Assembly: GCA_013329455.1 (NCBI GenBank)
Contig: DUKF01000249.1
Location: 1-23,021 of the forward strand
Direction: 5' to 3'
Source of the DNA: Methanotrichaceae archaeon
Lineage (GTDB): Archaea; Halobacteriota; Methanosarcinia; Methanotrichales; Methanotrichaceae
Length of the DNA stretch: 23,021 nt
Both the position numbers and the translations under genes were made by a program. Positions 14,311 to 21,462 of the stretch are shown here, in pieces (position 1 is the first letter of the stretch; every line of letters starts with the position of its first letter). Below the pieces are notes generated by a model. That model was not told the DNA's origin and did no database searches. It saw only the letters and a list, made by a program, of their open reading frames with translations.

Positions 14311-15492
14311 ATGCTAGATTATTCCGTCAATCAGTTTCTAGAACTCGCAAAGACTCCGAAGATCGACATCGAGGTCTGCGACGTCACCCTGAGAGACGGT
14401 GAGCAGATGCCCGGCGTCGTCTTCAGGCCGGACGAAAAGCTGGACATCGCCATCAAGCTTAACGAGGTGGGGGTGGAGATCATTGAGGCCGGTTTTCCCG
14501 TGGTTTCGGAGGCGGAGAAGAGGGCGGTCCAGGACGTCTCCAACCTCGGCCTCGACTCCAAGATCTCGGTCCTTTCGAGATCAGTCCCCAAAGACGTGGA
14601 TGCTGCCTTGGACTGCGACGTTGACATGGTCAGCGTCTTCATAGCTACCTCCGACCTCCACCTGAAACACAAGCTTCACATGACCTATGACCAGGCCGTC
14701 AAAAGCGCCTTTGAGACGGTGGAGTACGCAAAAGACCACGGCCTAATCGTCAGGTTCTCGGCGGAGGACGCCACCAGGACCGACCTTAAGCTTTTGAAGA
14801 AGCTCTACAAAAGGGCGGAGGAGTACAGGGCAGATTACGTGAGCATCGCCGATACCGTGGGAATCCTGAACCCCAGGACCACTAGCTACCTGGTCAGCGA
14901 GATTAAAAAGGAGGTCAATATCCCGATATGCATGCACTGCCACGACGACCTGGGGATGGCTCTCGCCAACACCCTCGCGGCGGCAGAGGCCGGGGCAAAA
15001 CAGCTTCACACCACCGTCAACGGGATAGGAGAGAGGAGCGGAAACACCCCCCTCGAGGAGCTGATGGTGGCCCTCAGGGTCCATTACGGCGTTGACCGGT
15101 ACGACACCACAAAGCTCACCTCCCTCTCAAAGCTCGTCCAGAGCTACTCGGGGGTAATCATGCCGAAGAATAAGGCCGTCATCGGCGAGAACGCTTTCGC
15201 CCACGAGTCAGGAATTCACGTGGCTGCGGTCCTGGAAGAGCCCCGAACCTACGAGCTGTACTCACCCGAGATGGTGGGGTCAGCTAGGAGGATAATAATC
15301 GGAAAGCACACAGGGGCCAGGGCCCTCAAATACATTACCAAGAAGATGGGGTACGACCTGAAAAGGGACGAGATATGCCTTCTGGCCGAGAAGGTGAAGA
15401 GGTGCAGCGAGTTCAAACGCCCCATATCCTGCGACGAGCTACGAAAGCTGATACACGACCTCGACATCGAGATAATCTACCCCGACCTCTAA
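14311..15492 (+). CDS. aksA: (R)-homocitrate synthase, AksA type
   Basis: The 393-residue enzyme belongs to the HMGL-like / alpha-isopropylmalate synthase superfamily and condenses acetyl-CoA with 2-oxoglutarate and longer homologues. In methanogens this begins 2-oxosuberate synthesis for coenzyme B. The signature CDVTLRDGEQMPGV at 23-36 supplies metal ligand D24 and R28. EQMPGV rather than EQTPGV, and the absence of the C-terminal regulatory domain of LeuA (about 500 residues), favour AksA. HCHDDLG provides H209 and H211, and TVNGIGERSGN at 235-245 is the second family signature. FAHESGIHV is near 304. The closely related citramalate synthase CimA and NifV remain possible paralogues. It is monocistronic. 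Confidence 0.85.
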   Translation: MLDYSVNQFLELAKTPKIDIEVCDVTLRDGEQMPGVVFRPDEKLDIAIKLNEVGVEIIEAGFPVVSEAEKRAVQDVSNLGLDSKISVLSRSVPKDVDAALDCDVDMVSVFIATSDLHLKHKLHMTYDQAVKSAFETVEYAKDHGLIVRFSAEDATRTDLKLLKKLYKRAEEYRADYVSIADTVGILNPRTTSYLVSEIKKEVNIPICMHCHDDLGMALANTLAAAEAGAKQLHTTVNGIGERSGNTPLEELMVALRVHYGVDRYDTTKLTSLSKLVQSYSGVIMPKNKAVIGENAFAHESGIHVAAVLEEPRTYELYSPEMVGSARRIIIGKHTGARALKYITKKMGYDLKRDEICLLAEKVKRCSEFKRPISCDELRKLIHDLDIEIIYPDL

Positions 15493-15917
15493 AGATGAAT
15501 GACAGCCGAAGGGTGCGGCCCGGCGCTTCGGATCGTCGGGTGTATCGCACCGCTCTGTAAGTCCTGATAATCAATCTGATTTTTATGGGGGCACTGTCCC
15601 ATGAGGTCCCGCACCGTCCACTGGGTGCTTCGGGGCAGATCCAACAGCGCTGCTGATATGTACTCCAAGGCGATTGGGCTTCGACCTGGGCGAGATGCTG
15701 GCAGAGTACCGCGGGCACCGTGGACCCCATCCGGCGAGATCGAGGAGGAGACTCTGGAACGCCGCGGCTTTTCGTAAAAATCTTTAATACATTTGATGCT
15801 GAAGCTAGTTGATCAGAGGTCTGTAAAACCTGATGCAACCACCATCGTAAAATAGGGGGCAAAGGTTTCCTCAAGGGGCCGAACGGATCGGCCACATCTG
15901 ATTTGGAGGTGGCAGTC
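15493..15917 (+). other. 425-nt gap upstream of trkH
   Basis: It contains a small open frame at 15601-15777 described separately and, near 15777-15792, AAAAATCTTTAATACATTT, which may be a promoter element for trkH. Nothing else is recognisable. Confidence 0.4.
15601..15777 (+). CDS. Small open frame, possible gene remnant (58 residues)
   Basis: ATG at 15601 to TAA at 15777 encodes a basic 58-residue peptide starting MRSRTVHWVLRGRSNSAADM and ending EIEEETLERRGFS. No family is recognised, and the ribosome binding site is doubtful (GGGGG about 10 nt upstream). A shift of frame near 15677 would read SKAIG then DLGEMLAEYR, which looks more protein-like than the direct continuation and hints at a frameshifted fragment. 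GC content is as high as in neighbouring genes. It may be chance, a decayed gene or a real small protein. Confidence 0.2.
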   Translation: MRSRTVHWVLRGRSNSAADMYSKAIGLRPGRDAGRVPRAPWTPSGEIEEETLERRGFS

Positions 15918-17915
15918 GTGAGGATCAGGGTTTTTCTCAAGGTCTTCGGCACTCTGCTGAAGCTGATGGGGGCGTTGATGCTCATCCCCGCCGGAGTATC
16001 TCTTGTCTACGGCGAGATTGATGGGATGATAGCCTTCGTAGTCCCGGCCCTCTTCACCCTCGTCCTCGGGCTGGTTATTGAGCTGTTGGGTGACGAACAG
16101 GTCCTATCCAACAAGGAGGGGTTCGCCCTGGTGGCCTTCGGATGGCTGGGGGTGGCCATTGCCGGGGCTCTTCCCTACATCTTTTTGGGCCTCAGCCCGA
16201 TAGACGCCCTCTTCGAGTCGATGTCCGGCTTCACAACAACGGGCGCAACCATCCTCGCTGAGGGTGGTGCCGACGGCTTTTGGATCGTAAACGCCACCGC
16301 CGCCAGCCACAGCCTGGGGGCGACCCTCGCCCATATGGCCTTCCAGAACGGCACCATAAGCACCGTCGTCGGTTCAGCCAACTTCACGGGATCGAACATA
16401 TCGGCCCTCAACGACACCGTCCTCAACGCCACCCTCAACAGCACTCTTGTCGGAGGGCAGACCAACGAGGCCCAATTCAGCTCAACCCTGAACGGGCCGA
16501 TGAATACCTACCGCGGCCTCCTCTTCTGGAGGAGCTTCACCCAGTGGCTCGGCGGGATGGGCATCATCGTCCTTTTCATAGCGATCCTACCAAACCTGGG
16601 CGTTGCAGGCCGCCAGCTCTTCAAGGCCGAGGTTCCGGGACCGACAGAGGACTTGATAAGGCCCAGGATCAAGGAGACGGCCAAGATCCTCTGGGGCGTC
16701 TACATGGTTCTCACGGCGGCCGAATTTCTGCTTTTGATGCTGGCAAAGATGCCGGCATACGATGCCATATGCAACACCTTCTCTACCGTCTCGACCGGTG
16801 GCTTCTCCCCAAGGGTGGAGAGCATAGCCTACTATAACGCCCTCGATTTCAACGCACCTCTCATAGAGGTGGTCGTGATCGTCTTCATGTTCCTTTCCGG
16901 GGCGAACTTCGCCCTCCACTACAGGACGATGTACGTTAACAGAAAGAGCCTGATCAGGGACCCGGAGTTCAAGTTCTACTCCCTTCTAGTCGTCCTCTCC
17001 ATCATCATCGCCATCCTCATCGGCGGGATTGATAGCAGCTTCTCGACAGATGGCCCCAACCCCGAAGGGGTCGAGTTAGCGAGTCTCTACCTCAGGACTG
17101 CTGCCTTCCAGGTGGTCTCGATCATCTCCACCACGGGCTTTGCCACCGTTGACTTTGACTTGTGGACCGGCCCTGCAAAGCTCGTGCTGTTCATGCTGAT
17201 GTTTACCGGTGCCTGCGCAGGATCGACGGCTGGAGGGATAAAGCTAGTTAGAATCCTCCTCACGATGAAGTACGGCCGGCGCGAGCTCTTCCAGGCCCTC
17301 CACCCAAAGGCCGTCATGGCGGTGAAGCTGAAGGGAAGCCCCGTTAAAGAGGACGTCTTCCACTCGATCCTGATATTCATCGCCATGTACATTCTGATAT
17401 TTGCGATAGCCTCGGTGATCTTAGCTTCAATCTGTTCTCTTGCAGAGGATAAGACGACGCCGGAGGAGATCGTCTGCTTCGTCTCCGAAGATGGTGGGGA
17501 TGGCCAGAAGATCGTCTGTTTCGGATCGGAGGGCTGGAGCGAGGCCGAAGAGGTCCTCGGCCTCACCCCCAAGGAGGGAGGGAACGTTGCATGTTTTGTC
17601 ACCTCCGAGAACGCTGAAAAGAGGATAGAGGTCGACAGAAGGCCCCTCAATTTCTCTGAGGTCTACCAGAAGACGGGGGAAATAGTCTGCTTCAGGTCTG
17701 GCGACTACAGCAATATCGACATGGTGAGCGCCACATCTGCCGTGGCCGCGAACCTAGGAAACGTCGGTCCCGCCTTCAACCGGTTTGGCCCAACAGATGA
17801 CTACTCGGAGGTTCCGGGCCTGGGCAAGCTCGTCCTGATCGTCTGCATGTGGATAGGGAGGCTTGAGATTCTGACGGTTCTGGTTCTGCTCATACCAGAC
17901 TTCTGGAAGAATTGA
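15918..17915 (+). CDS. trkH: TrkH family potassium uptake protein with two large extracellular insertions
   Basis: The 665-residue membrane protein is a TrkH/KtrB-type K+ translocation subunit with four M-P-M repeats. Numbered from the GTG, the pore segments are SMSGFTTTGAT (about 101-111), STVSTGGFS (289-297), SIISTTGFAT (402-410) and SAVAANLGNVGP (607-618). TQWLGGMGIIVL and GACAGSTAGGIKLVR are family hallmarks. Usual length is about 480-490. The excess comes from insertions at about 115-198 and 507-600, described separately. The start is GTG 15918 because GGAGGTGG lies 5 nt upstream; the TTG at 15903 would place that ribosome binding site inside the gene. The regulatory TrkA partner is not in the window. 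The MBL-fold gene follows after 44 nt, probably in the same transcript. Confidence 0.92.
   Translation: MRIRVFLKVFGTLLKLMGALMLIPAGVSLVYGEIDGMIAFVVPALFTLVLGLVIELLGDEQVLSNKEGFALVAFGWLGVAIAGALPYIFLGLSPIDALFESMSGFTTTGATILAEGGADGFWIVNATAASHSLGATLAHMAFQNGTISTVVGSANFTGSNISALNDTVLNATLNSTLVGGQTNEAQFSSTLNGPMNTYRGLLFWRSFTQWLGGMGIIVLFIAILPNLGVAGRQLFKAEVPGPTEDLIRPRIKETAKILWGVYMVLTAAEFLLLMLAKMPAYDAICNTFSTVSTGGFSPRVESIAYYNALDFNAPLIEVVVIVFMFLSGANFALHYRTMYVNRKSLIRDPEFKFYSLLVVLSIIIAILIGGIDSSFSTDGPNPEGVELASLYLRTAAFQVVSIISTTGFATVDFDLWTGPAKLVLFMLMFTGACAGSTAGGIKLVRILLTMKYGRRELFQALHPKAVMAVKLKGSPVKEDVFHSILIFIAMYILIFAIASVILASICSLAEDKTTPEEIVCFVSEDGGDGQKIVCFGSEGWSEAEEVLGLTPKEGGNVACFVTSENAEKRIEVDRRPLNFSEVYQKTGEIVCFRSGDYSNIDMVSATSAVAANLGNVGPAFNRFGPTDDYSEVPGLGKLVLIVCMWIGRLEILTVLVLLIPDFWKN
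16260..16511 (+). other. TrkH insertion 1: sequon-rich extracellular loop
   Basis: About 84 residues lie between the first pore filter (FTTTGATIL) and the following helix (LLFWRSFTQWLGG), where ordinary TrkH has roughly 10-15. The stretch carries seven N-x-S/T sequons in about 50 residues (NAT, NGT, NFT, NIS, NDT, NAT, NST), predicting a heavily N-glycosylated cap beside the pore entrance. Confidence 0.75.
17436..17717 (+). other. TrkH insertion 2: four-fold (I/V)(V/A)CF motif loop
   Basis: About 94 residues separate the last outer helix (ILIFAIASVILASIC) from the fourth pore segment. Four short repeats recur: EIVCFVSEDG, KIVCFGSEGW, NVACFVTSEN and EIVCFRSGDY. Each has a cysteine in the same place, and the spacers between them are acidic. 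By TrkH topology this loop is extracellular. Confidence 0.75.
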
Positions 17916-17959
17916 GATGATGCTGGAGGTGTGTATTTGACAAAGAGGGGGAACGAAAG

Positions 17960-18796
17960 TTGAAAAGGGAGATGAGGATGGTAACCCTAAGCGAAAACTC
18001 AGCGGGTTTGAGGGGGGGCGTCCTCGCGGAGCACGGCTTTTCGGCCTATGTGGAGTTCGGGGACTTCAGGTTGATATTCGATTCAGGCCAGACTACCACC
18101 GCCGTTCACAACGCCGCCGTCCTCGGAATCGACATCGAGGGCGTCCCGATCGCCCTCAGCCATGGCCACTACGACCACACCGGAGGCCTGGCGAGTCTTC
18201 TCAAAAAGACTGGCACTGTGGCCGTATACGCTCATCCGGGAGTCTTTTCTTCCAGGTACTCTCAAAGGGGAGGATCCCTGAGGCAGAATGGGATTCCCTT
18301 CAAAAAAGAAGATCTGGAGAAGATGGGCGCCGGGTTCGATCTATCAAGGAACGCGCGAGAAATCCATCCCGGCCTCTGGCTCACTGGTGAAGTCACAAGA
18401 CTGACCGCGTTTGAGCGGGCGAGCGAGGACCTGGTCATCCTCTCGGAGGATGGCGAGATCGCGATCGATCCCCTCCTCGACGACCAGGCCCTGGTCATAG
18501 TCCTTGAGAGAGGCCTATTCGTCCTGCTCGGATGCGCCCACTCGGGGATGATCAACACCCTGGAGCACGCAAGAAAGGTGACGGGCGTGGACACTATTTT
18601 GGGCGTTGCTGGCGGAACCCATCTCGGCTTCGGCGGAGAAAAGAAGCTTCCAAAGACGATAGAGGCGCTCCGAGGCTCTGATCTCGAGATCCTGGCACCA
18701 TGCCACTGCACCGGCCTTCCGGCCGCCTCGGCTTTGGCGGCAGAATTCCCGGATCGTTTCGTCTTCAACAGCGTCGGAACGGAGATAGAGCTTTGA
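17960..18796 (+). CDS. Metallo-beta-lactamase-fold protein (COG1237, MJ0301-like)
   Basis: The 278-residue metallo-hydrolase fold protein carries the metal motif SHGHYDHTGG (H68, H70, D72, H73), LLGCAHSGMIN with a further ligand His, and a terminal APCHCTG. The C-terminal half (GVAGGTHLGF...IEALRGSDLEI) matches COG1237. A Methanocaldococcus member of this group (MJ0301) was linked to 7,8-dihydropterin-6-methyl-4-(ribofuranosyl)aminobenzene-5'-phosphate formation in methanopterin synthesis. Orthology here is inferred, and other hydrolase activities are possible. The start TTG at 17960 has GAGGGGG 8 nt upstream; ATG 17972 or 17978 are alternatives. It follows trkH by 44 nt and converges on the IorA-like gene. 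Confidence 0.78.
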   Translation: MKREMRMVTLSENSAGLRGGVLAEHGFSAYVEFGDFRLIFDSGQTTTAVHNAAVLGIDIEGVPIALSHGHYDHTGGLASLLKKTGTVAVYAHPGVFSSRYSQRGGSLRQNGIPFKKEDLEKMGAGFDLSRNAREIHPGLWLTGEVTRLTAFERASEDLVILSEDGEIAIDPLLDDQALVIVLERGLFVLLGCAHSGMINTLEHARKVTGVDTILGVAGGTHLGFGGEKKLPKTIEALRGSDLEILAPCHCTGLPAASALAAEFPDRFVFNSVGTEIEL

Positions 18797-18840
18797 TTCG
18801 ACTTGGCTGATGGGCATTGAGGCTGATTGGCATCTAAAGA

Positions 18841-20403
18841 TTAGGTGGCAGAGTCGCGCCTCGGACATATCCCCCTGACCACCACCAGGGAAACCCCTGG
18901 CTTTGCCAGCTCCTCTTTCAAAACCTCTCCGATCGAATCCCGATTTGCCGGAAGTTCGATGGTCCTGAACTCTTGAACGATCCGATCCAGAATCGGGGTT
19001 ATATCAGGGACGGGCTGGCCACCTGTCATCGCCGCAACCCCGTTCTGGAGGAGGACCACCAGAACCTCTCTTTTGTTGTTCACCGAATCGATGAGGCCCT
19101 GAAGGCCGGAATGGGCGAGGGCGTAATCGCCGACGAGGGCGACCCCCTTCTCGCCGAATCCCGAGGCGACCCCCACCGAGGACCCGAGGCCGTAGACGAC
19201 GTCCACGGCGTCCAGGGGCGGCCGAACTGCCCTGATGCTACACCCAGCGTCTCCTGCCACAGAAACTCCCAGGTTTCGAACGGCTTCATAGACTGGCCAG
19301 TATGGGCAGTCGTCGCAGACGTTCTTGGATCCGGGCCGGTCTTCGAACCTTTGAGGGGAGAAGCCGGGACCAGGCTGGGTGCCTGTGGCGATCAGTTCCA
19401 GGGCCCGCTCGAGGTCTTGCGATTCCATCCTTCCCCAGGGGAGGTGGCCTGTCGTCTTCCCGAAGATCTTATTGCATATCTGGAGCCGGGACTCGATGAA
19501 TGGGGTCGGCTCTTCTGCGACCAGAACTCTATCGCGTTTTTCGACGAAATCTCGGATCATATCCCAGGGGAGGGGATGGGAAAAGCCCGCGACCAGCAGG
19601 GGAAATTTCTTCTTCAAATTCAGCACGAGGCTGGCGGGCCTTCCCGAGGCTATGATCCCCAGATCCTCGTCTGCATCTCTCAAGAAGTTGAGCGAAGAGG
19701 TGCTGGAGGCAAGCCTCATCTGAGGCAGGACATCGGTCCTGTACCTCTGGTGGCGCCCCTTCGAGGTCAGGTCCCAGATCGAACGGTCGAAGGTTCCGAA
19801 TCTGCCTTTTTCCTCAACACGCTCTGGGCGGTGAACCGGGCTTGAGCTTGATTTTCGAGCTAGATCTTTAAACTCGAAGGTCGTCCTGACCATCACCGGG
19901 GCTCTGACCTTCTCGGATAGAGCGAAAGCCTCCAACAAGGCGGGGCGGAGACGTTCGGGGCCCGACGGGTCGAGGACTGGAACTTCGCAAAGGGGGCCGT
20001 AGTTTCTCACGTCCATCTCCGCCTGGGATCCCCTGGGTCCGACGTCTTCGCTCGCCAGGACCACGAGCCCCGCCCCGATGGTATGGGTCGGAGCTATCGA
20101 GAGAGGGTCGGAAAGGACATTCACGCCAAGGTGCTTCACCAGGACGAGAGATCGCTTTCCTGTGGCCGAGGCCCCCAGGGCCACTTCCATCGCTACTTTC
20201 TCGTTTACGTCCATCTGGGCTTTGTCGCCAAGGGCCGGGATGGCATCGGTCGCGGGATAGCCTGGAACGTAGACCCGGACCTCGACCTCGAGGTCTGAGA
20301 GGGCCATTCGGAGCACGTCAACGCCTGTCGGCCCGCTTTTCAGATCACCGCCGCTGTCGGCGTCCTTCCCGGACCCGTTTATCTTGGTCATGTAAGTTCC
20401 CAA
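18841..20403 (-). CDS. IorA-like thiamine pyrophosphate enzyme lacking the ferredoxin tail
   Basis: The 520-residue protein resembles indolepyruvate ferredoxin oxidoreductase alpha subunit. The pyrimidine-binding half has NEKVAMEVALGAS (catalytic-type Glu68), VKHLGVNVLSDPL and PVLDPSGPER. The PP-binding half has CDDCPYWPVYEA, GDAGCSIRAV, GDYALAHSGLQGLID and AAMTGGQPVP. Four cysteines (363, 366, 388, 513) sit where IorA-type enzymes hold the proximal Fe-S cluster. The C-terminal two-cluster ferredoxin domain of canonical IorA (about 600 residues) is absent. CPGCPH is changed to CDDCPY, and GDSTFFHSG to GDYALAHSG. No IorB is visible. Substrate is unknown; it is probably a 2-oxoacid. The start is TTG 20403 or ATG 20391. 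It lies 35 nt downstream of the methanogenesis marker 11 gene on the same strand. Confidence 0.8.
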   Translation of the reverse strand: MGTYMTKINGSGKDADSGGDLKSGPTGVDVLRMALSDLEVEVRVYVPGYPATDAIPALGDKAQMDVNEKVAMEVALGASATGKRSLVLVKHLGVNVLSDPLSIAPTHTIGAGLVVLASEDVGPRGSQAEMDVRNYGPLCEVPVLDPSGPERLRPALLEAFALSEKVRAPVMVRTTFEFKDLARKSSSSPVHRPERVEEKGRFGTFDRSIWDLTSKGRHQRYRTDVLPQMRLASSTSSLNFLRDADEDLGIIASGRPASLVLNLKKKFPLLVAGFSHPLPWDMIRDFVEKRDRVLVAEEPTPFIESRLQICNKIFGKTTGHLPWGRMESQDLERALELIATGTQPGPGFSPQRFEDRPGSKNVCDDCPYWPVYEAVRNLGVSVAGDAGCSIRAVRPPLDAVDVVYGLGSSVGVASGFGEKGVALVGDYALAHSGLQGLIDSVNNKREVLVVLLQNGVAAMTGGQPVPDITPILDRIVQEFRTIELPANRDSIGEVLKEELAKPGVSLVVVRGICPRRDSAT

Positions 20404-20438
20404 ACTCCCGCTTTCTGATCGGATCTCGTCTATGCCCT

Positions 20439-21332
20439 TCAGACCTCAGGCCTTACAGATTCTCCTGGCCTTGCGCAGAAGGGGATCGCAGCCAAGGCTC
20501 CTATTAGACCCTGACCGGCCAAGATGACATCCGTGCCGGTCTTTTTCGCGGTCTCGACCGCCAGCTCGTAGGGTATCCGTTCGGTCCTGCACAGGTGGGA
20601 ATAGTCCATCAGGGGCGAGGGGTCAAACCCTCTGTAGACGACCATCCCGGTGTCGTTGGAGACGCTGTACCGTTCGAGAAGGTCCCTGAAGTCCGCCAGC
20701 ATCCCGTCGGCCTTTCCCGGAAGAGCTGCGAACTCCACCGCCGTGGAGACGCAGTTCTGGGTCTTGGTGGGGACGGGGAAGAGCTGGATCAGAGCGTGGG
20801 AGACGTACCTCGCCTCGGGCCGGTCCACCTTGAGGGAGATGTTGTGGACCAATGACCAGGTCGCGCCCTCGGTCTTGGAATCGGTGTCGTCGACGCCGAT
20901 GATGATCCTCTCTCTCCTGGGAAGGACGATCGTTCCCCGGCCAACCTTTCCTCCGCCGGACTCGGAGACTGTGCTACGGAGGACGTCGCCCGCCCTCGAC
21001 CTGGAAACGGTGGCTCCAACACCGCCACCGCCGAGGCCCGCGTAGGTTATCTCGACCTCGTCCTCTTTCACCACCACCGATTCAAAACCCGCCGACCTCT
21101 TGGAGGAAGCAAGGTCCAGATCAGCCTTACCGGACCTCACAAGGTACCTGAACCACTCTCCCAGGGATCTGGAGCTGATGACGAGGGGCCCCTTCGAGTA
21201 ATGGTAGAGGGACCAGGCCCCGCCTCCGTAACAGGAGGATCGCTCGAGTATCTCCACAGTCTCGCCGTCGGGGCTCACGACGGCGTGAATCTGCCTGTAG
21301 ACCACAGCATAAGGATCGTCAAGACTGAGCAC
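20439..21332 (-). CDS. Methanogenesis marker protein 11
   Basis: The 297-residue protein matches the methanogenesis marker 11 family (TIGR03280), present in methanogens and of unproven function. The C-terminal half contains IIIGVDDTDSKTEGATW, near residue 148, a motif shared with the DUF1743/TiaS domain that modifies tRNA-Ile. It is followed by QLFPVPTKTQNCVSTAVEF, SNDTGMVVYRG and AGQGLIGALAAIPF. Sharing the VDDTD motif suggests an ATP/Mg-dependent activity, perhaps on RNA or a cofactor; this is inference. The start is GTG at 21332, with GAGGTG 7 nt upstream. A TATA element near 21374-21383 and a 4 x 15-bp repeat just upstream indicate a dedicated, possibly regulated promoter. The IorA-like gene follows. 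Confidence 0.88.
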   Translation of the reverse strand: MLSLDDPYAVVYRQIHAVVSPDGETVEILERSSCYGGGAWSLYHYSKGPLVISSRSLGEWFRYLVRSGKADLDLASSKRSAGFESVVVKEDEVEITYAGLGGGGVGATVSRSRAGDVLRSTVSESGGGKVGRGTIVLPRRERIIIGVDDTDSKTEGATWSLVHNISLKVDRPEARYVSHALIQLFPVPTKTQNCVSTAVEFAALPGKADGMLADFRDLLERYSVSNDTGMVVYRGFDPSPLMDYSHLCRTERIPYELAVETAKKTGTDVILAGQGLIGALAAIPFCARPGESVRPEV

Positions 21333-21373
21333 GCATAAACACCTCGAATGAACGCATGTAAATTATCAGTTTT

Positions 21374-21383
21374 CAGATATATG
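21374..21383 (-). promoter_or_regulatory. TATA box of the marker 11 gene
   Basis: The minus-strand reading CCATATATCTG lies about 45 nt before the GTG at 21332. Transcription would begin near 21352, leaving the GAGGTG ribosome binding site in a short leader. Confidence 0.5.
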
Positions 21384-21394
21384 GAGTTCAGACT

Positions 21395-21454
21395 ATAAGA
21401 TCTCCGATTATGAGACCTCTGATCATGAGATCCCATATCATGAGATATTGCATA
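21395..21454 (-). repeat. Four tandem imperfect 15-bp repeats upstream of the marker 11 promoter
   Basis: Written on the plus strand, the units are ATAAGATCTCCGATT, ATGAGACCTCTGATC, ATGAGATCCCATATC and ATGAGATATTGCATA, with exact 15-bp spacing. The junctions also form inverted repeats with an ATGA centre: GATC-ATGA-GATC and ATATC-ATGA-GATAT. They begin about 12 bp upstream of the TATA box, the usual place for an archaeal activator site. Confidence 0.6.
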
Positions 21455-21462
21455 GTTGTATT

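Noticed and set aside
17928..17964. A possible 8-codon leader peptide (TTG at 17938 to a TGA overlapping the TTG of the MBL-fold gene) between trkH and that gene.
   Set aside because: GGAGGTG precedes it and the overlap is suggestive of coupling, but so short a frame cannot be told from chance.
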